DNA of 64,000 nucleotides from NCBI GenBank assembly GCA_012271135.1, contig JAAXGZ010000064.1, positions 1-64,000 on the forward strand. The letters run 5' to 3'. The position numbers and the translations under genes are program-made. Positions within the stretch are counted from its first letter, which is position 1. Each line of letters starts with the position of its first letter. The notes below the pieces were generated by a model. That model did not search any database. It was not told the origin of the DNA and worked only from the letters and a program-made list of their open reading frames with translations. Source of the DNA: Caldilineales bacterium (GTDB lineage Bacteria; Chloroflexota; Anaerolineae; Caldilineales; Caldilineaceae). This document shows, one piece after another, positions 38,174-48,760 of the stretch.

Positions 38174-39799
38174 ATGTCAGTTCAAAGTCCCGCGCCCCAA
38201 AAGAAACCCTGGTTCATCGCGTTGCTGTCCGCGCTGGACGGCATCTTCATCTACCTGACGGCCGGCATTTCGACCCGCGAGTTCCGGGCGATGTTGCGCG
38301 GGGATGCACCAGGACGCCCCAACACGCGGCTCACGCCGCACGCCGATGCCTTCCTGTTGCACATCAAGCCTTCCTACTACCACGAAAGCGTCACGCGCTT
38401 CACGCACACATACCGCCTGGGCCTGCTTTCGACCTACCTGTTCCTGTTTGAAACGATCACCGGCATCATCCTCATGATTTGGTACGCCCCGACCCCCGAA
38501 CGGGCGTACGTGGACATGATCCGATTGCTGAACAACGTTCCGTTCGGGCAACTGATGCGCGACCTGCACCGCATCGGCGCGGAACTCATGGTGGGCATCG
38601 TGACACTGCACATGGTGCGGACCTACTTGACGGGTAGCTACAAGCCGCCCCGGGAGTTCACGTGGCTAACGGGTGTGCTGCTGTTGGTCATTACCCTGTT
38701 CCTCAGTTTCTCCGGCTATCTGCTGCCTTGGGATCAGCTGGCGTTCTGGGCCGTCACCATCGGCACCTCGATGGCCGAAGCCGTGCCTCCCGCATTTGTG
38801 GGCGAGATCATCAACCTCCTGGCACGCGGCGCTCCGGACATTGCGGCCAACGGCCTGTTGCGGTTCTACCTGTTGCACGTACTGTTCCTTCCCCTGCTGT
38901 TGATTCTGTTCTTCTTTGTCCACTACTACAAGGTCGTCCTCTACGGCATCAGCCTTCCGGCACAGGAGGAGGAAGTGGGAGAGGATACGGCCAACCGGGT
39001 CCCGGCCAACCGCCGGGTCTACTACCTGCCCGAGGTCCTGTTGGACGAAGGCACGTTCCTCCTAGCGGTGACAGCCATCATCACCGCGGTCACGGTCTTC
39101 CTCTTCCAGGCACCCCTGGAACACATTGCCAATCCGCAGCAGACACCGTTCCATACGGTTGCACCGTGGTACTTCTACTGGCTGCAGGGCCTGTTGAAGA
39201 TCGCCGACAAGATGTGGGCGGGCGTCATCATTCCCGGGGTCCTGCTGGTGATGCTCATGGCCATTCCGTACCTGGACCGGAACCCCAGCCGTCGGGGAGC
39301 CGACCGCCGAGTCGCCACCATTTCCGGCATTGTGGCCGGCGTTCTCATGATCATCCTGAGCTGGATGGGCACTCCGGCCTATGCGGTTCAGGGTGCTCCT
39401 GCCCTGGAGGTTGTCGAGAAATTGATGCCTGAAGAGAAGGTCGGCATATCCCGGAAAATCGGCTACAAACACATTCCACTCGGAACCTACGACACCAGGG
39501 AACCCATCACCACGGACGACGCGGAGTTTGCCAAGTTGTTGGACAAATTTGTCCACTTGCTTGAGGACTGGGAGGAAAAGGCACCCGATTTCAATGATCC
39601 ATGGGGCCTGTTGACGGTGACGCAGGACCAGGCAAACCTGAAGCACCTGAGATGGGAGATCACGTGGATCAGCGACGCGGGAACCGAGGAGTACTTCAAG
39701 CAGGACTACTGGCTCCACAAGGGCTCCTACTACTGGGAACAGTACGGCCGCAAGAAATTCGGCGTGCCTGAGTTCCTTGAAATGCAGAACGGCGGCTGA
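38174..39799 (+). CDS. Cytochrome b (b6/petD-fused type) of a bc complex, with C-terminal extension
   Basis: [23 protein letters not shown] and [26 protein letters not shown] haem His pairs; [19 protein letters not shown]; multiple TM segments. Confidence 0.93.
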   Translation: MSVQSPAPQKKPWFIALLSALDGIFIYLTAGISTREFRAMLRGDAPGRPNTRLTPHADAFLLHIKPSYYHESVTRFTHTYRLGLLSTYLFLFETITGIILMIWYAPTPERAYVDMIRLLNNVPFGQLMRDLHRIGAELMVGIVTLHMVRTYLTGSYKPPREFTWLTGVLLLVITLFLSFSGYLLPWDQLAFWAVTIGTSMAEAVPPAFVGEIINLLARGAPDIAANGLLRFYLLHVLFLPLLLILFFFVHYYKVVLYGISLPAQEEEVGEDTANRVPANRRVYYLPEVLLDEGTFLLAVTAIITAVTVFLFQAPLEHIANPQQTPFHTVAPWYFYWLQGLLKIADKMWAGVIIPGVLLVMLMAIPYLDRNPSRRGADRRVATISGIVAGVLMIILSWMGTPAYAVQGAPALEVVEKLMPEEKVGISRKIGYKHIPLGTYDTREPITTDDAEFAKLLDKFVHLLEDWEEKAPDFNDPWGLLTVTQDQANLKHLRWEITWISDAGTEEYFKQDYWLHKGSYYWEQYGRKKFGVPEFLEMQNGG

Positions 39800-39852
39800 G
39801 CCATCCGGGCCATCCGGCGTCGCAAGCCCGTTTCAAACCCAAGAACCGTTTG

Positions 39853-40800
39853 ATGCGCTCTCTTTACGTCCGCAGTTTTGGCTCCAAATTGATTTGGGGG
39901 CTGGTTTCATCGTTCGTGATCGTGGTCTGCGTGGGCCTGACCGCCCAGACTGAGGACACCCGCATGGAGGTCCAGACCAAGAATTGGGAAGGCCGCGGCA
40001 TCGAAAACGGCGCTGTCCTCTTTGCCAACAACTGCGCTACCTGCCACGGACAGCAAGGCCAAGGTCTACAGGGGGTCGCACCGGCCCTGAACAGCCGCTA
40101 CTTCTTTACCCGCCGCTTGGGGGATGTGGGCCAGGACGGGGTGATGACCCTGTCCAACTACGTCTACCTGACGGTGGCCGCGGGCAGGCCCAGCAAGGAC
40201 AACTCCCAGTGGGCCAACCGCATGGTCCCGTGGAGTTCCCAGTTTGGCGGTCCCCTGCGCGGCGATCAGGTGGTCGACGTGGTGGCCTATGTGATGAATT
40301 TCGAGGAGACGGCGCTGCAGCAGACCGCCTCCGAGGATCCGTTCCAGCCGTTCCTGGACGTGTCCAAGCCGCCCGAGTTCCAGAACATCGGAATCAGCGC
40401 GGATGCGGAGTGGACACCGGTCCAATTGGCAGTCACTTCGGTTTTGCCCATGGGCGACCGGGATCCGGACTACCTGTTCGGAGCCCTGGCATGCAGCGGC
40501 TGCCACGACCTGAATGAACCGCAGGCTCCATCGTCCATGGGCGAAAGCGGTCCCAACTTCGGGACCATTCACGAACTGGGCACCTATCGTCCGGAAGCGG
40601 CTGCCGATCCGGCCGCCTACCTCAAGGAAAGCATCATGTCACCCGATGCATTCCGCGTGGAGGGCTACGACGACGCCATGCCCGACGACTTTGCCAGCCG
40701 CATGACGGAAGAGGAAATCGATCGGCTGGTGCAGTGGCTTCTGGATCCCAATCGCGTCACCCATACGCGGGATGCCGGAGGCAACATCATCGACGAGTAG
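39853..40800 (+). CDS. Dihaem c-type cytochrome
   Basis: N-terminal signal/anchor; NNCATCHGQQGQGLQG and ALACSGCHDLNEPQ (two CxxCH). Confidence 0.9.
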   Translation: MRSLYVRSFGSKLIWGLVSSFVIVVCVGLTAQTEDTRMEVQTKNWEGRGIENGAVLFANNCATCHGQQGQGLQGVAPALNSRYFFTRRLGDVGQDGVMTLSNYVYLTVAAGRPSKDNSQWANRMVPWSSQFGGPLRGDQVVDVVAYVMNFEETALQQTASEDPFQPFLDVSKPPEFQNIGISADAEWTPVQLAVTSVLPMGDRDPDYLFGALACSGCHDLNEPQAPSSMGESGPNFGTIHELGTYRPEAAADPAAYLKESIMSPDAFRVEGYDDAMPDDFASRMTEEEIDRLVQWLLDPNRVTHTRDAGGNIIDE

Positions 40801-40873
40801 CTTCTCGTAGCGGAGTTTGTGCGCGTTTCGCCTTGGCGTATGATTCCCGTCAAGGACAATGGTCTCCCTGCCG

Positions 40874-40945
40874 GCGGGTGTAGTTCAGTGGTAGAACGTC
40901 AGCTTCCCAAGCTGAATGTCGACGGTTCGAGTCCGTTCACCCGCT
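40874..40945 (+). tRNA. tRNA-Gly (anticodon CCC)
   Basis: GCGGGTG/CACCCGC acceptor stem, TAGTTCAGTGGTAGAA D-arm, TCAGC-TTCCCAA-GCTGA anticodon arm, GGTTCGAGTCC T-arm; CCA not encoded. Confidence 0.96.
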
Positions 40946-41024
40946 CTTCGCTCCGGCGCAGCTCCTGACACCGGTTTGCGCCGGCCTTCGCAACCGGCCA
41001 ACCAGCAGTTCCACCTGCGGGCGG

Positions 41025-42914
41025 GTGCTGCCTGTGGTAATCCCGAACATCCCCTCCGAGATCTGGTTCTCCGCCATATTGGCGGCGGCGACCTATCTCT
41101 TCATCACGGCCCGGGTTCCGTGGGAACTCACGTCGATCCTGATCATGGTGGGCTTGGCCTTGACCCGGATCCTGACTCCAGCGGAGGCGGTGGCCGGCTT
41201 CGCCAACCTGGCCACGGTCACCATTGCCGCCATGTTCGTACTGAGCGAAGGCATGGTGCGCACCGGTGCCCTGGAGCTTGTCAGTGTATTTCTGGGGCGG
41301 GTAGTCAAAGGGAGTTCCGTACGCCTGCTCCTGGTCCTGGCCGCCACCGTGCCGCTGCTCAGCGCGTTCATCAACAACACGCCGGTGGTGGTGATGATGG
41401 TGCCGGTGATCGTGTCCCTCTGCCTGCGGAACCAGCTGAGCGTATCCAAGATCCTGATCCCGCTCAGCTACTTCTCCATTCTGGGCGGCACCATGACACT
41501 GATTGGAACCAGCACGAATATCCTGGTCAACGAACTGCAGATCGCCAATGGCGAGCCGTCGTTCCGTATGTTCACGTTTGCTCCCATGGGCGTCGTCGCC
41601 ATTGTCGGCGGCGTATTGCTCATCATTGCCTTGGGAAACAGGTTGCTTCCGGATCGCGATGCCGAGGAGGGCGATCAGGACATACCTGCCCATGCGTTTG
41701 TCAGCCAGATGCTGATTCCGCCCAACTCGGCCCTGGTGGGACGTCGAGTCGTCGAGTCGTTCGCCAACCTCAAGGTGTCCCAGAGCATGCAGCGCCGGGT
41801 GTCCCGGGTACGACGCCTGGACGGAGACCCGGAATCGGCTGACGAGAATGCGGAGGTCCGGTTGCTCGCCCTCAGCAGAGGCGAAACCAACGAGCCGCAC
41901 AGCCTCGAGCCCGGCCAGGAGTTCCAGGCTCACGACTTGGTTCACATGAAGGGATCGGCACACGGCTTGGCAGCCATCCGCGACAGGTATGAGCTCGAAC
42001 CAAGCCTGGCCCGGGTAACCCGCCAACACCGGCAATCCCAATCGCCGGAGCTGGCAGAAACGCTCCAGGCCGTCATCCTTTCCCGCTCGGCACTGATTGG
42101 ACGTACCTTGCTGGAAGTCGAAAGCCTGCGCAACTTCACGGTCATGATCGCAGGGATCCTGACAAGCGGCTCCGGTCCCACGGACCGCGTTACGGCCAAC
42201 ACCGAACTGGTCAGTGGCGACGCCTTGTTGCTGACGGGACCGCGAACCGAACTGAACCGCGTGCGTGACCGGTATGGGCTTCTCTATACGGAGGACGATC
42301 CCAAGCTGCCAACTTCACTGGATCGCAAGTACCTGGCCATCGCCGTCATGGCACTCGTGGTTCTGGGCGGCGCGCTGACGGCGATTCCGATTGCGATCCT
42401 GGCCTTGATTGGGGCCTGCATCATGGTGATCACGGGATGCCTCGCCACCGAACAGGCCTTCGCCGCGTTGGACACCAAGACCCTGATGCTGATTGCCGGA
42501 ACCATACCGCTGGGTCAGGGCATGCAAACATCCGGTCTGTCCCAGCGCATTGCGGAGACCCTGATGACCAGCAATGCCATGCAGGACAACGTCTACCTGA
42601 CAGTGTCGATCCTGTTCATGGTTGCGTCCGTCCTGTCCGCCTTCATCTCCAACGCCGCGGTCGCAGTCCTACTGGTTCCCATCGCCCTGCAGATGGCAGG
42701 TGCAATGGGAATTGCCTCCCGGCCCCTGTTGATGGCGGTCTGTTTCGGTGCCAGTTCCAGTTTCAGCACACCCATCGGCTACCAGACCAACACGATCGTC
42801 CAACGACCAGGCAGATACCGCTATCTGGACTACGCCCGTCTGGGACTGCCGCTGCAGGCAATGGTCTGGGGCCTGTGCACGTTTCTGCTGCCCGCCTTCT
42901 ATCCCTTCAGGTGA
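41025..42914 (+). CDS. SLC13/ArsB-NhaD-type permease with central TrkA-C (RCK-C) domains
   Basis: LLSAFINNTPVVVMMVPVI and VLSAFISNAAVAVLLVPIAL duplicated permease motifs; GASSSFSTPIGYQTNTIV; RCK-C-like middle. Confidence 0.88.
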   Translation: MLPVVIPNIPSEIWFSAILAAATYLFITARVPWELTSILIMVGLALTRILTPAEAVAGFANLATVTIAAMFVLSEGMVRTGALELVSVFLGRVVKGSSVRLLLVLAATVPLLSAFINNTPVVVMMVPVIVSLCLRNQLSVSKILIPLSYFSILGGTMTLIGTSTNILVNELQIANGEPSFRMFTFAPMGVVAIVGGVLLIIALGNRLLPDRDAEEGDQDIPAHAFVSQMLIPPNSALVGRRVVESFANLKVSQSMQRRVSRVRRLDGDPESADENAEVRLLALSRGETNEPHSLEPGQEFQAHDLVHMKGSAHGLAAIRDRYELEPSLARVTRQHRQSQSPELAETLQAVILSRSALIGRTLLEVESLRNFTVMIAGILTSGSGPTDRVTANTELVSGDALLLTGPRTELNRVRDRYGLLYTEDDPKLPTSLDRKYLAIAVMALVVLGGALTAIPIAILALIGACIMVITGCLATEQAFAALDTKTLMLIAGTIPLGQGMQTSGLSQRIAETLMTSNAMQDNVYLTVSILFMVASVLSAFISNAAVAVLLVPIALQMAGAMGIASRPLLMAVCFGASSSFSTPIGYQTNTIVQRPGRYRYLDYARLGLPLQAMVWGLCTFLLPAFYPFR

Positions 42915-42973
42915 CGCTGCGATCCGGCTTGGAGCGGGACGGCCGTTGACCGCCGGGCCAGCACCAATTGCCG

Positions 42974-43642
42974 TTACTCCGCATCCAGCAGGTGGGGGCC
43001 TTCGTTGCCGGCGTCGTTCACCAATCTGCTGGCTGGTTGGGCATCAAGCGCGTCGTCGGGACAAGCCTGACAGAGATCCCGCAACCCCGGTACTGCCCAT
43101 TCGTCGGCCATCAGCCACATGTCGTACTGCCTTGGGTGCAGGATCACCGGCATGCGGTGGTGGTAGGTTTGCATGAATTCGTTGGCGTCGGTGGTCAGGA
43201 TGGTACAGGACTCGATCTCATGGCCGTCGGGACTTTGCCAGTGTTCCCAAAGCCCGGCCATGGCAACGTAGCTGCCGTCGGCCATTGCAAAGCGGTACGG
43301 TTGTCTGCCGCCCCGCTCCCGTGTCCACTCGTAGAAAAACGTTGCCGGGATCAGGCATCGCCTCCGCTTGAACGCAGACCGGAAAGATGGTTTCTCGGCC
43401 GCAGTTTCACTGCGCGCATTGATGAGGCGCGCAGCCCAGGAGGTGTCCTTGGACCACCCCGGAATCAGACCCCAGTGTGCAACCGTCAATTCCCTGTCTT
43501 CCGCGACGGGGTTGCGGCGGACGATGGCCACAGGCTGGGTCGGTGCAATGTTGAACCGCGGCACGATGCCCTGGGGCAAATCCACCGCGAATTGCAGTTG
43601 GAAGGAGGCCTGCTTGGGGATGAGACCAAAGCGTCCACACAT
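42974..43642 (-). CDS. SRAP/HMCES (YedK) family protein, SOS response-associated
   Basis: MCGRFGL start with catalytic Cys2; RFNIAPTQPVAIVR; LIPGWSK; NARSETAAEKPSFRSAFKRRRCLIPATFFYEW; HHRMPVIL. Confidence 0.93.
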   Translation of the reverse strand: MCGRFGLIPKQASFQLQFAVDLPQGIVPRFNIAPTQPVAIVRRNPVAEDRELTVAHWGLIPGWSKDTSWAARLINARSETAAEKPSFRSAFKRRRCLIPATFFYEWTRERGGRQPYRFAMADGSYVAMAGLWEHWQSPDGHEIESCTILTTDANEFMQTYHHRMPVILHPRQYDMWLMADEWAVPGLRDLCQACPDDALDAQPASRLVNDAGNEGPHLLDAE

Positions 43643-43767
43643 GCGACAGTCCTCGAATTGTGCCGCGACCAAGTGCCCGCGGTTTCCTGATCGGTTGCCT
43701 GCACCATACAATAACGCCCCGAAGAAGGTACGGCCTCAATGTTCGGTTCCCGGGTCCGCCCAATCCC

Positions 43768-44052
43768 ATGCCTGTCTACGAGTACACCTGCCCAGCTTGC
43801 TCCATTCGGTTCGCGCACCTTTGGAAAACGATGGCGGCGGCCTCCGCAGGGAACAGTCCGGCCTGCCCGGAGTGTCGCCATCCCGACACCAAGCGGGTCG
43901 TTTCACAGCTTGCGGTACTGGACAGCATCGGCGGCCTAACCCAGGGAGAAGTCAATCAGGTCAAGGCGGCCGAAGAACGGGCGGCGTCGTTCACCCCCCG
44001 TGAACACATCGACCAGCTCAGGGCGGGACGCGCCCCTTCGGAAGGGGCGTAG
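43768..44052 (+). CDS. FmdB-family zinc-ribbon protein
   Basis: MPVYEYTCPACSIRF ... CPECRHPDTKRVVS: FmdB zinc ribbon. Confidence 0.85.
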   Translation: MPVYEYTCPACSIRFAHLWKTMAAASAGNSPACPECRHPDTKRVVSQLAVLDSIGGLTQGEVNQVKAAEERAASFTPREHIDQLRAGRAPSEGA

Positions 44053-44065
44053 CCGTACGAGGTAA

Positions 44066-45454
44066 ATGAACACCGAGTACACGCTTCCGGCCGGTGGTAG
44101 TCGGCGGCCGGAAGCCACAAATCGGCGGCACCTGCCGCTGGGCGTGCGCGAGTACCTGTGGCAGGACGCCCGGCTGCGGCAGCAGTTGGAAACTGCGGTC
44201 AACCGGACGTTTCGGACCTGGGGCTACAACACCGTCATCTTGCCGATGTTCGAATTCGGCGACATGCTGACGACCCGCACGCACGCTGCCACCCACGATC
44301 GCCTGTACCGCTTCCTGGACATGGAAGGCCGCACACTGATTCTGCGGCCCGACATGACAGCCGCCGTTGCCCGCTTGGTGGGCACGCGCCTGGCCGGGAT
44401 GGAAGGCCCCTTCCGGTTTTGCTATGCCGGCAGCGTGTTTCGTCACGAGGAAACCTCGGGTTTGGAGTATCAGCAGGAGTTTCGGCAGGCCGGAATTGAG
44501 TTGGTGGGATCCGCCGACGCCATGGCCGATGCCGAAATCCTGGCATGCATGGCAGCCGGCCTCAACGCATGCAACCTATCGGATTTCAGGATTGTGGTCG
44601 GCCACGCGGACTACTACGGCGGATTGTTGGACGCCCTTGACCCGCAGCCGTCCGACGCCCGACAGTTGCGGTGGGCAATGCACCGCAAAAGCGAACACGC
44701 TCTGGCCCGGTTTGTCGAATCCTGCCGCCCGAGTCCGAGGCAACGGGCCACACTAGAGAACCTGCTCACGCTGCAGGGTGCGGATGTGGCCGGGTTGTTG
44801 GAACGAGCCGCGGGGTTTTGCCTCAATCAGCGCATGGAATCGGCGCTGCTCAACCTGAGGGAACTGACCGAACAGCTGGATGCGTACGGCATCCTGGCAC
44901 GAGTCACGCTGGATCTTGCCGAATACCGGAACCTTGAGTACTACACCGGAATGACATTCGAGTTTCTGTTGCCCGATTCGGCTGCAGTGGCCGGCAGCGG
45001 CGGCCGGTATGACGGGTTGATAGGCAGATTTGGGCGCAGTCGTCCGGCGGTCGGCGGGATCCTGCATCTCGACCGCCTGGTCCGGGCTGTGCATTCAAAC
45101 CAAGCACCGCAGGCCCTGAGCCCCAAGCCTCCGCTCTGTCTGGTGGGGCAGACCAATTCCGGGGTTGCACTAGAGTCGCTGGGCAGGCTGCGCCAACAGG
45201 GACTCGACATCGTCGTGCACACTGATCCGCTGCCCGCATCAGGGATTCTGGCCATGGGGCACAGTCTGGGGGCCCGAGTCGTGGCGGACTGGTGCGACCG
45301 CACACAGTCCTTCGATGTGCTGGCATGCACGATTCCGGAGTGTGTCGGGCCGATGGACGTGTCGAAGTTCGAGCAACTGCTTGAGAGCCTGCAGCGGACC
45401 GAGCCGTCCGCCTCCGATCAATCCACCGCGATCATGGCAGGGGGAAATGTCTGA
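44066..45454 (+). CDS. hisZ: ATP phosphoribosyltransferase regulatory subunit HisZ
   Basis: Class II HisRS-like: YRFLDMEGRTLILRPDMTAAVARLVGTRL, FRHEETSGLEYQQEFRQAGIELVG, YYTGMTFEFLLP; directly upstream of short hisG. Confidence 0.9.
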   Translation: MNTEYTLPAGGSRRPEATNRRHLPLGVREYLWQDARLRQQLETAVNRTFRTWGYNTVILPMFEFGDMLTTRTHAATHDRLYRFLDMEGRTLILRPDMTAAVARLVGTRLAGMEGPFRFCYAGSVFRHEETSGLEYQQEFRQAGIELVGSADAMADAEILACMAAGLNACNLSDFRIVVGHADYYGGLLDALDPQPSDARQLRWAMHRKSEHALARFVESCRPSPRQRATLENLLTLQGADVAGLLERAAGFCLNQRMESALLNLRELTEQLDAYGILARVTLDLAEYRNLEYYTGMTFEFLLPDSAAVAGSGGRYDGLIGRFGRSRPAVGGILHLDRLVRAVHSNQAPQALSPKPPLCLVGQTNSGVALESLGRLRQQGLDIVVHTDPLPASGILAMGHSLGARVVADWCDRTQSFDVLACTIPECVGPMDVSKFEQLLESLQRTEPSASDQSTAIMAGGNV

Positions 45455-46103
45455 CGCGACCTGCCGGCGGCCCCTGCGCATATCCCTGCCCAAAGGACGT
45501 TTGGCCGACGACGTGGCACGGCACCTTCGGGACGGGGGACTGGACGTTCCGGACTTCTCCGCCTCCCGGCAACTGACCCTGCGCACCGCGGACGGCACCC
45601 AGGAGTACATTCAATCCAAACCGACCGATGTTCCAACCTTCGTGGTGCATGGGGGCGCGGACATCGGGTTCTCGGGCTTGGATACGCTGCGGGAAGAAGG
45701 GGTGGACGTACTTGAACCCTTCACGCTCCCCATCGGCATCTGCCGGATTTCCTTGGCGGGGCCGCGGACGTGGCGCGACGTGGACCTGCATCTGAAGGAC
45801 CACCTGCGGGTGGCCACCAAGTACACGCGCATCGCGTCCGACTGGTTTGTGTCCCAAGGGATCAATGCCGAGGTAATCAAGCTCAATGGTTCCGTGGAAC
45901 TGGCACCCCTGACGGGTCTTTCAGACCTGATCGTCGATTTGGTGGAGACCGGGCGCACCCTGCAGGCGAACGGGCTGGTGGAACTGCAGCACGTGTTGGA
46001 CAGCAGGGTGGTGGTCATCGTCAACCGCTCGGCGTCCAGGCTGCGGGAGAACGAGGTCAGTCGCTTCCTGGCCTGCGTCCGTCCCTGTCCGCCGGGAGCC
46101 TGA
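45447..46103 (+). CDS. hisG: ATP phosphoribosyltransferase catalytic subunit HisG (short form)
   Basis: LRISLPKGRLADDVARHLRDGGL, KLNGSVELAPLTGLSDLIVDLVETGRTLQANGL; 8-bp overlap with hisZ. Confidence 0.94.
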   Translation: MSDATCRRPLRISLPKGRLADDVARHLRDGGLDVPDFSASRQLTLRTADGTQEYIQSKPTDVPTFVVHGGADIGFSGLDTLREEGVDVLEPFTLPIGICRISLAGPRTWRDVDLHLKDHLRVATKYTRIASDWFVSQGINAEVIKLNGSVELAPLTGLSDLIVDLVETGRTLQANGLVELQHVLDSRVVVIVNRSASRLRENEVSRFLACVRPCPPGA

Positions 46104-46106
46104 GTG

Positions 46107-46667
46107 ATGGATGCCCCTTCCCGTGCGCCGGCAACCGGAATTGCCGGCGCCAAAATCAGAGTGCCGCGGTGGTTCGAGGATTCCAGGGGTCGTTTCGCCG
46201 AAACATGGCGTTCGGAATGGTGCCCGGGTTTCGACATGTCCCAACTGCAGGGAAATCGCTCGGACAGCCGTCCGGGAGTGCTGCGGGGCTTGCACTATCA
46301 CTTTCTCCAGTTCGACTATTGGCAGGTGGTCCAAGGGGAAATCGAAGTTGGCCTGGTCGACTTGAGGGCCGATTCGGACACCTTCCTCCGGGCCGAAGTC
46401 CTGCGCCTGAACGCGCAGGCGGGCTGGGGATTGTTCATTCCGCCCGGCGTGGCCCACGGCTTCCATAGTCCCCGCGGGGCAATTCTGACGTACCTGGTCA
46501 ACCGGTACTACACGGGAACCGACGAGTTCAGCGTACTCTGGAACGATCCGGAGCTTGCAGTCCCGTGGACCTGCACCGATCCCATCCTGTCCGAGCGTGA
46601 CAGCCAGGCACCGCGCTGGCAGGACATTCCCGATTCAGACAGACCAATGACAAAGGCAATTCGATGA
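46107..46667 (+). CDS. dTDP-4-dehydrorhamnose 3,5-epimerase-like protein
   Basis: GVLRGLHYHFLQFDYWQVVQGEIEVGLVDLRADS, LFIPPGVAHGFHS: RmlC-type cupin. Confidence 0.87.
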   Translation: MDAPSRAPATGIAGAKIRVPRWFEDSRGRFAETWRSEWCPGFDMSQLQGNRSDSRPGVLRGLHYHFLQFDYWQVVQGEIEVGLVDLRADSDTFLRAEVLRLNAQAGWGLFIPPGVAHGFHSPRGAILTYLVNRYYTGTDEFSVLWNDPELAVPWTCTDPILSERDSQAPRWQDIPDSDRPMTKAIR

Positions 46668-47548
46668 ACGAACCGATTCGCATCGGCGTCCTGGGCGGCA
46701 GCGGCGTCTATGACATGGAAGCCCTCACAGACGTGAGGGAACTAACCCTCGAAACCCCCTTCGGTGCTCCTTCCGGTCCCTACTTGGTCGGAAACATCCA
46801 TGGACAAAGGGTGGCATTTCTGGCCCGGCACGGCCGCGGACACACCATCTCGCCCTCGCGCCTGAACTTCAGGGCCAACATCTACGGCTTCAAGCAGTTG
46901 GGGGTCGAGTACCTCATCAGCGTCAACGCCTGCGGCAGCTTGCAACGGCGATACAAGGCCGAGCAGATCATGGTGCCGGATCAACTGTACGACCACACGC
47001 GGCTGCGGAACCTGTCGTTCTTCAACGACCCGGATGTTGGAACCGAGAATATTGTGTGTCACATCAGCCTGGCCGATCCGTTTTGTCCAGCCCTCAGCAA
47101 AGTCTGCTATCAGGCCCTGGTGGACACGGGAGCCGACGCCATCAAGGGCGGCAACATGATCACGATCGAGGGTCCTCGCTTCAGCACGAAGTTCGAAAGC
47201 CGGACCTTCGCCAGTTGGGGTACGGATGTCATTGGCATGACCACGTCACCCGAAGCGCAACTCGCCCGCGAGGCCGAGATGAGCTTCGCGGTCATGGCCC
47301 ACATCACGGATCAGGACATCTTCGACGAGGAGGCCACGGTTACCGTGGAGGTGGTGCTCGGACACATGGAGGCCAACATTCGTGCCGTGCGGCTCGCCCT
47401 GGTCAGGGTGGTGGAGCTATTGGAGGGTGCAACACACTCCCCCTTTCACAGGGAACTGGACTCCGCCATTCAATCCGGACGCAACTACATCACCGACGAG
47501 CAGTACCGTCGGTTTTCCCATCTCATCGGGCGCTTGAAGGCCGTCTGA
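46664..47548 (+). CDS. mtnP: S-methyl-5'-thioadenosine phosphorylase
   Basis: IRIGVLGGSGVYDMEALT, FLARHGRGHTISPSRLNFRANIYGFKQLGVEYLISVNACGSL, GPRFSTKFESR, IGMTTSPEAQLAREAEM; ATGA overlap with upstream gene. Confidence 0.93.
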   Translation: MNEPIRIGVLGGSGVYDMEALTDVRELTLETPFGAPSGPYLVGNIHGQRVAFLARHGRGHTISPSRLNFRANIYGFKQLGVEYLISVNACGSLQRRYKAEQIMVPDQLYDHTRLRNLSFFNDPDVGTENIVCHISLADPFCPALSKVCYQALVDTGADAIKGGNMITIEGPRFSTKFESRTFASWGTDVIGMTTSPEAQLAREAEMSFAVMAHITDQDIFDEEATVTVEVVLGHMEANIRAVRLALVRVVELLEGATHSPFHRELDSAIQSGRNYITDEQYRRFSHLIGRLKAV

Positions 47549-47554
47549 AACAAC

Positions 47555-48760
47555 GTGTCTTTGCCGGTCTCGAACCGCGCAGCCTGCCGCCTGCTGCGCA
47601 ATCTGGTCGAAATCCCATCGGTCAGCGGCGACGAACTGGCCGCCAGCCGATGGCTGGCCGCGCAGATGCGCGACCTCGGCTATGACCATGCCGAGGTGGA
47701 CTCCGCCAACAACGCCGTAGGGCGCATGGGCAGGGCCGACGCTCCGCGCACCGTGATGCTACTGGGCCACATCGACACGGTGCCTGGACACATTCCGGTG
47801 GAACTCAAGGTTGTCGGCGGGAAACAGGTTCTGTACGGCAGGGGCACAGTGGACGCCAAGGGACCGCTGGCCACCTTCACCGTCGCGGCCGCAAACCTGA
47901 AACAGACATTGCCCGAAGACTGCCAAGTGGTAGTGGTGGGTGCGGTGGAAGAGGAAGCCGCCACATCCAAAGGCGCCCGTTGCGTCAGGGATCGCCACAA
48001 CGGCCGCATCCTCCCGATTCCGGACTACTGCCTGATCGGGGAACCAACTGGCACCACGGGCATTGCCCGTGGCTACAAGGGCCGCATCCTGCTGCGGTTC
48101 CATGCCTGGCAGCCCACGGCACACACTGCCGGCCCAAGCATGGAAGTCGCGGAGCTGGCCGTGGCGTTTTGGTTTTATGTAAAACAGTTGGTGGAAGCCG
48201 GAGGACAGCCGGGATCCCAAGTGTTTGAGGCAGCATCCCCTAGCCTGCGCGAAATCAACACCGAACTTTGGCGGAACGGTCGAAACCATGTCAACACCCT
48301 GATTGGGATTCGCCTGCCGCTGGGTTTCGACGCGTTGCACTTTGTGCAGAATCTGCGCCGTTGGTGCGAGCAGCAGATCGGACCGGTCCGGGAGCCTATG
48401 CCGGCGCGCATCGATGCGGACACCTCGATCGGGTTTGCCTGCGCCGGACCGATCGTCGAAGCCCAGCTCGACCTGAGCGGGTTCGAACCCGCCTGGCTCA
48501 CCCCGCGGCGCAATCACCTGTCCACCTGCCTGCGGGGCGCCATTCGGCGGGTCACCGGCGGGCCACCCCGCTTCCTGGTTAAGACCGGCACCTGCGACAT
48601 GAACGTGGTCGGCCCCGCCTGGGGCTGTCCCGTGTTCGCCTATGGGCCGGGAGACTCTGAACTGGACCACACCCCGGAGGAACACATCGAAATCGAAGGA
48701 TACCTCGATGCTGTCCGTGTTCTGACGGACTCGTTGGGCACCCTGGTCAGGATGTTCTGA
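47555..48760 (+). CDS. M20-family deacylase, LysK/[LysW]-lysine hydrolase-like
   Basis: [67 protein letters not shown]. Confidence 0.82.
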   Translation: MSLPVSNRAACRLLRNLVEIPSVSGDELAASRWLAAQMRDLGYDHAEVDSANNAVGRMGRADAPRTVMLLGHIDTVPGHIPVELKVVGGKQVLYGRGTVDAKGPLATFTVAAANLKQTLPEDCQVVVVGAVEEEAATSKGARCVRDRHNGRILPIPDYCLIGEPTGTTGIARGYKGRILLRFHAWQPTAHTAGPSMEVAELAVAFWFYVKQLVEAGGQPGSQVFEAASPSLREINTELWRNGRNHVNTLIGIRLPLGFDALHFVQNLRRWCEQQIGPVREPMPARIDADTSIGFACAGPIVEAQLDLSGFEPAWLTPRRNHLSTCLRGAIRRVTGGPPRFLVKTGTCDMNVVGPAWGCPVFAYGPGDSELDHTPEEHIEIEGYLDAVRVLTDSLGTLVRMF

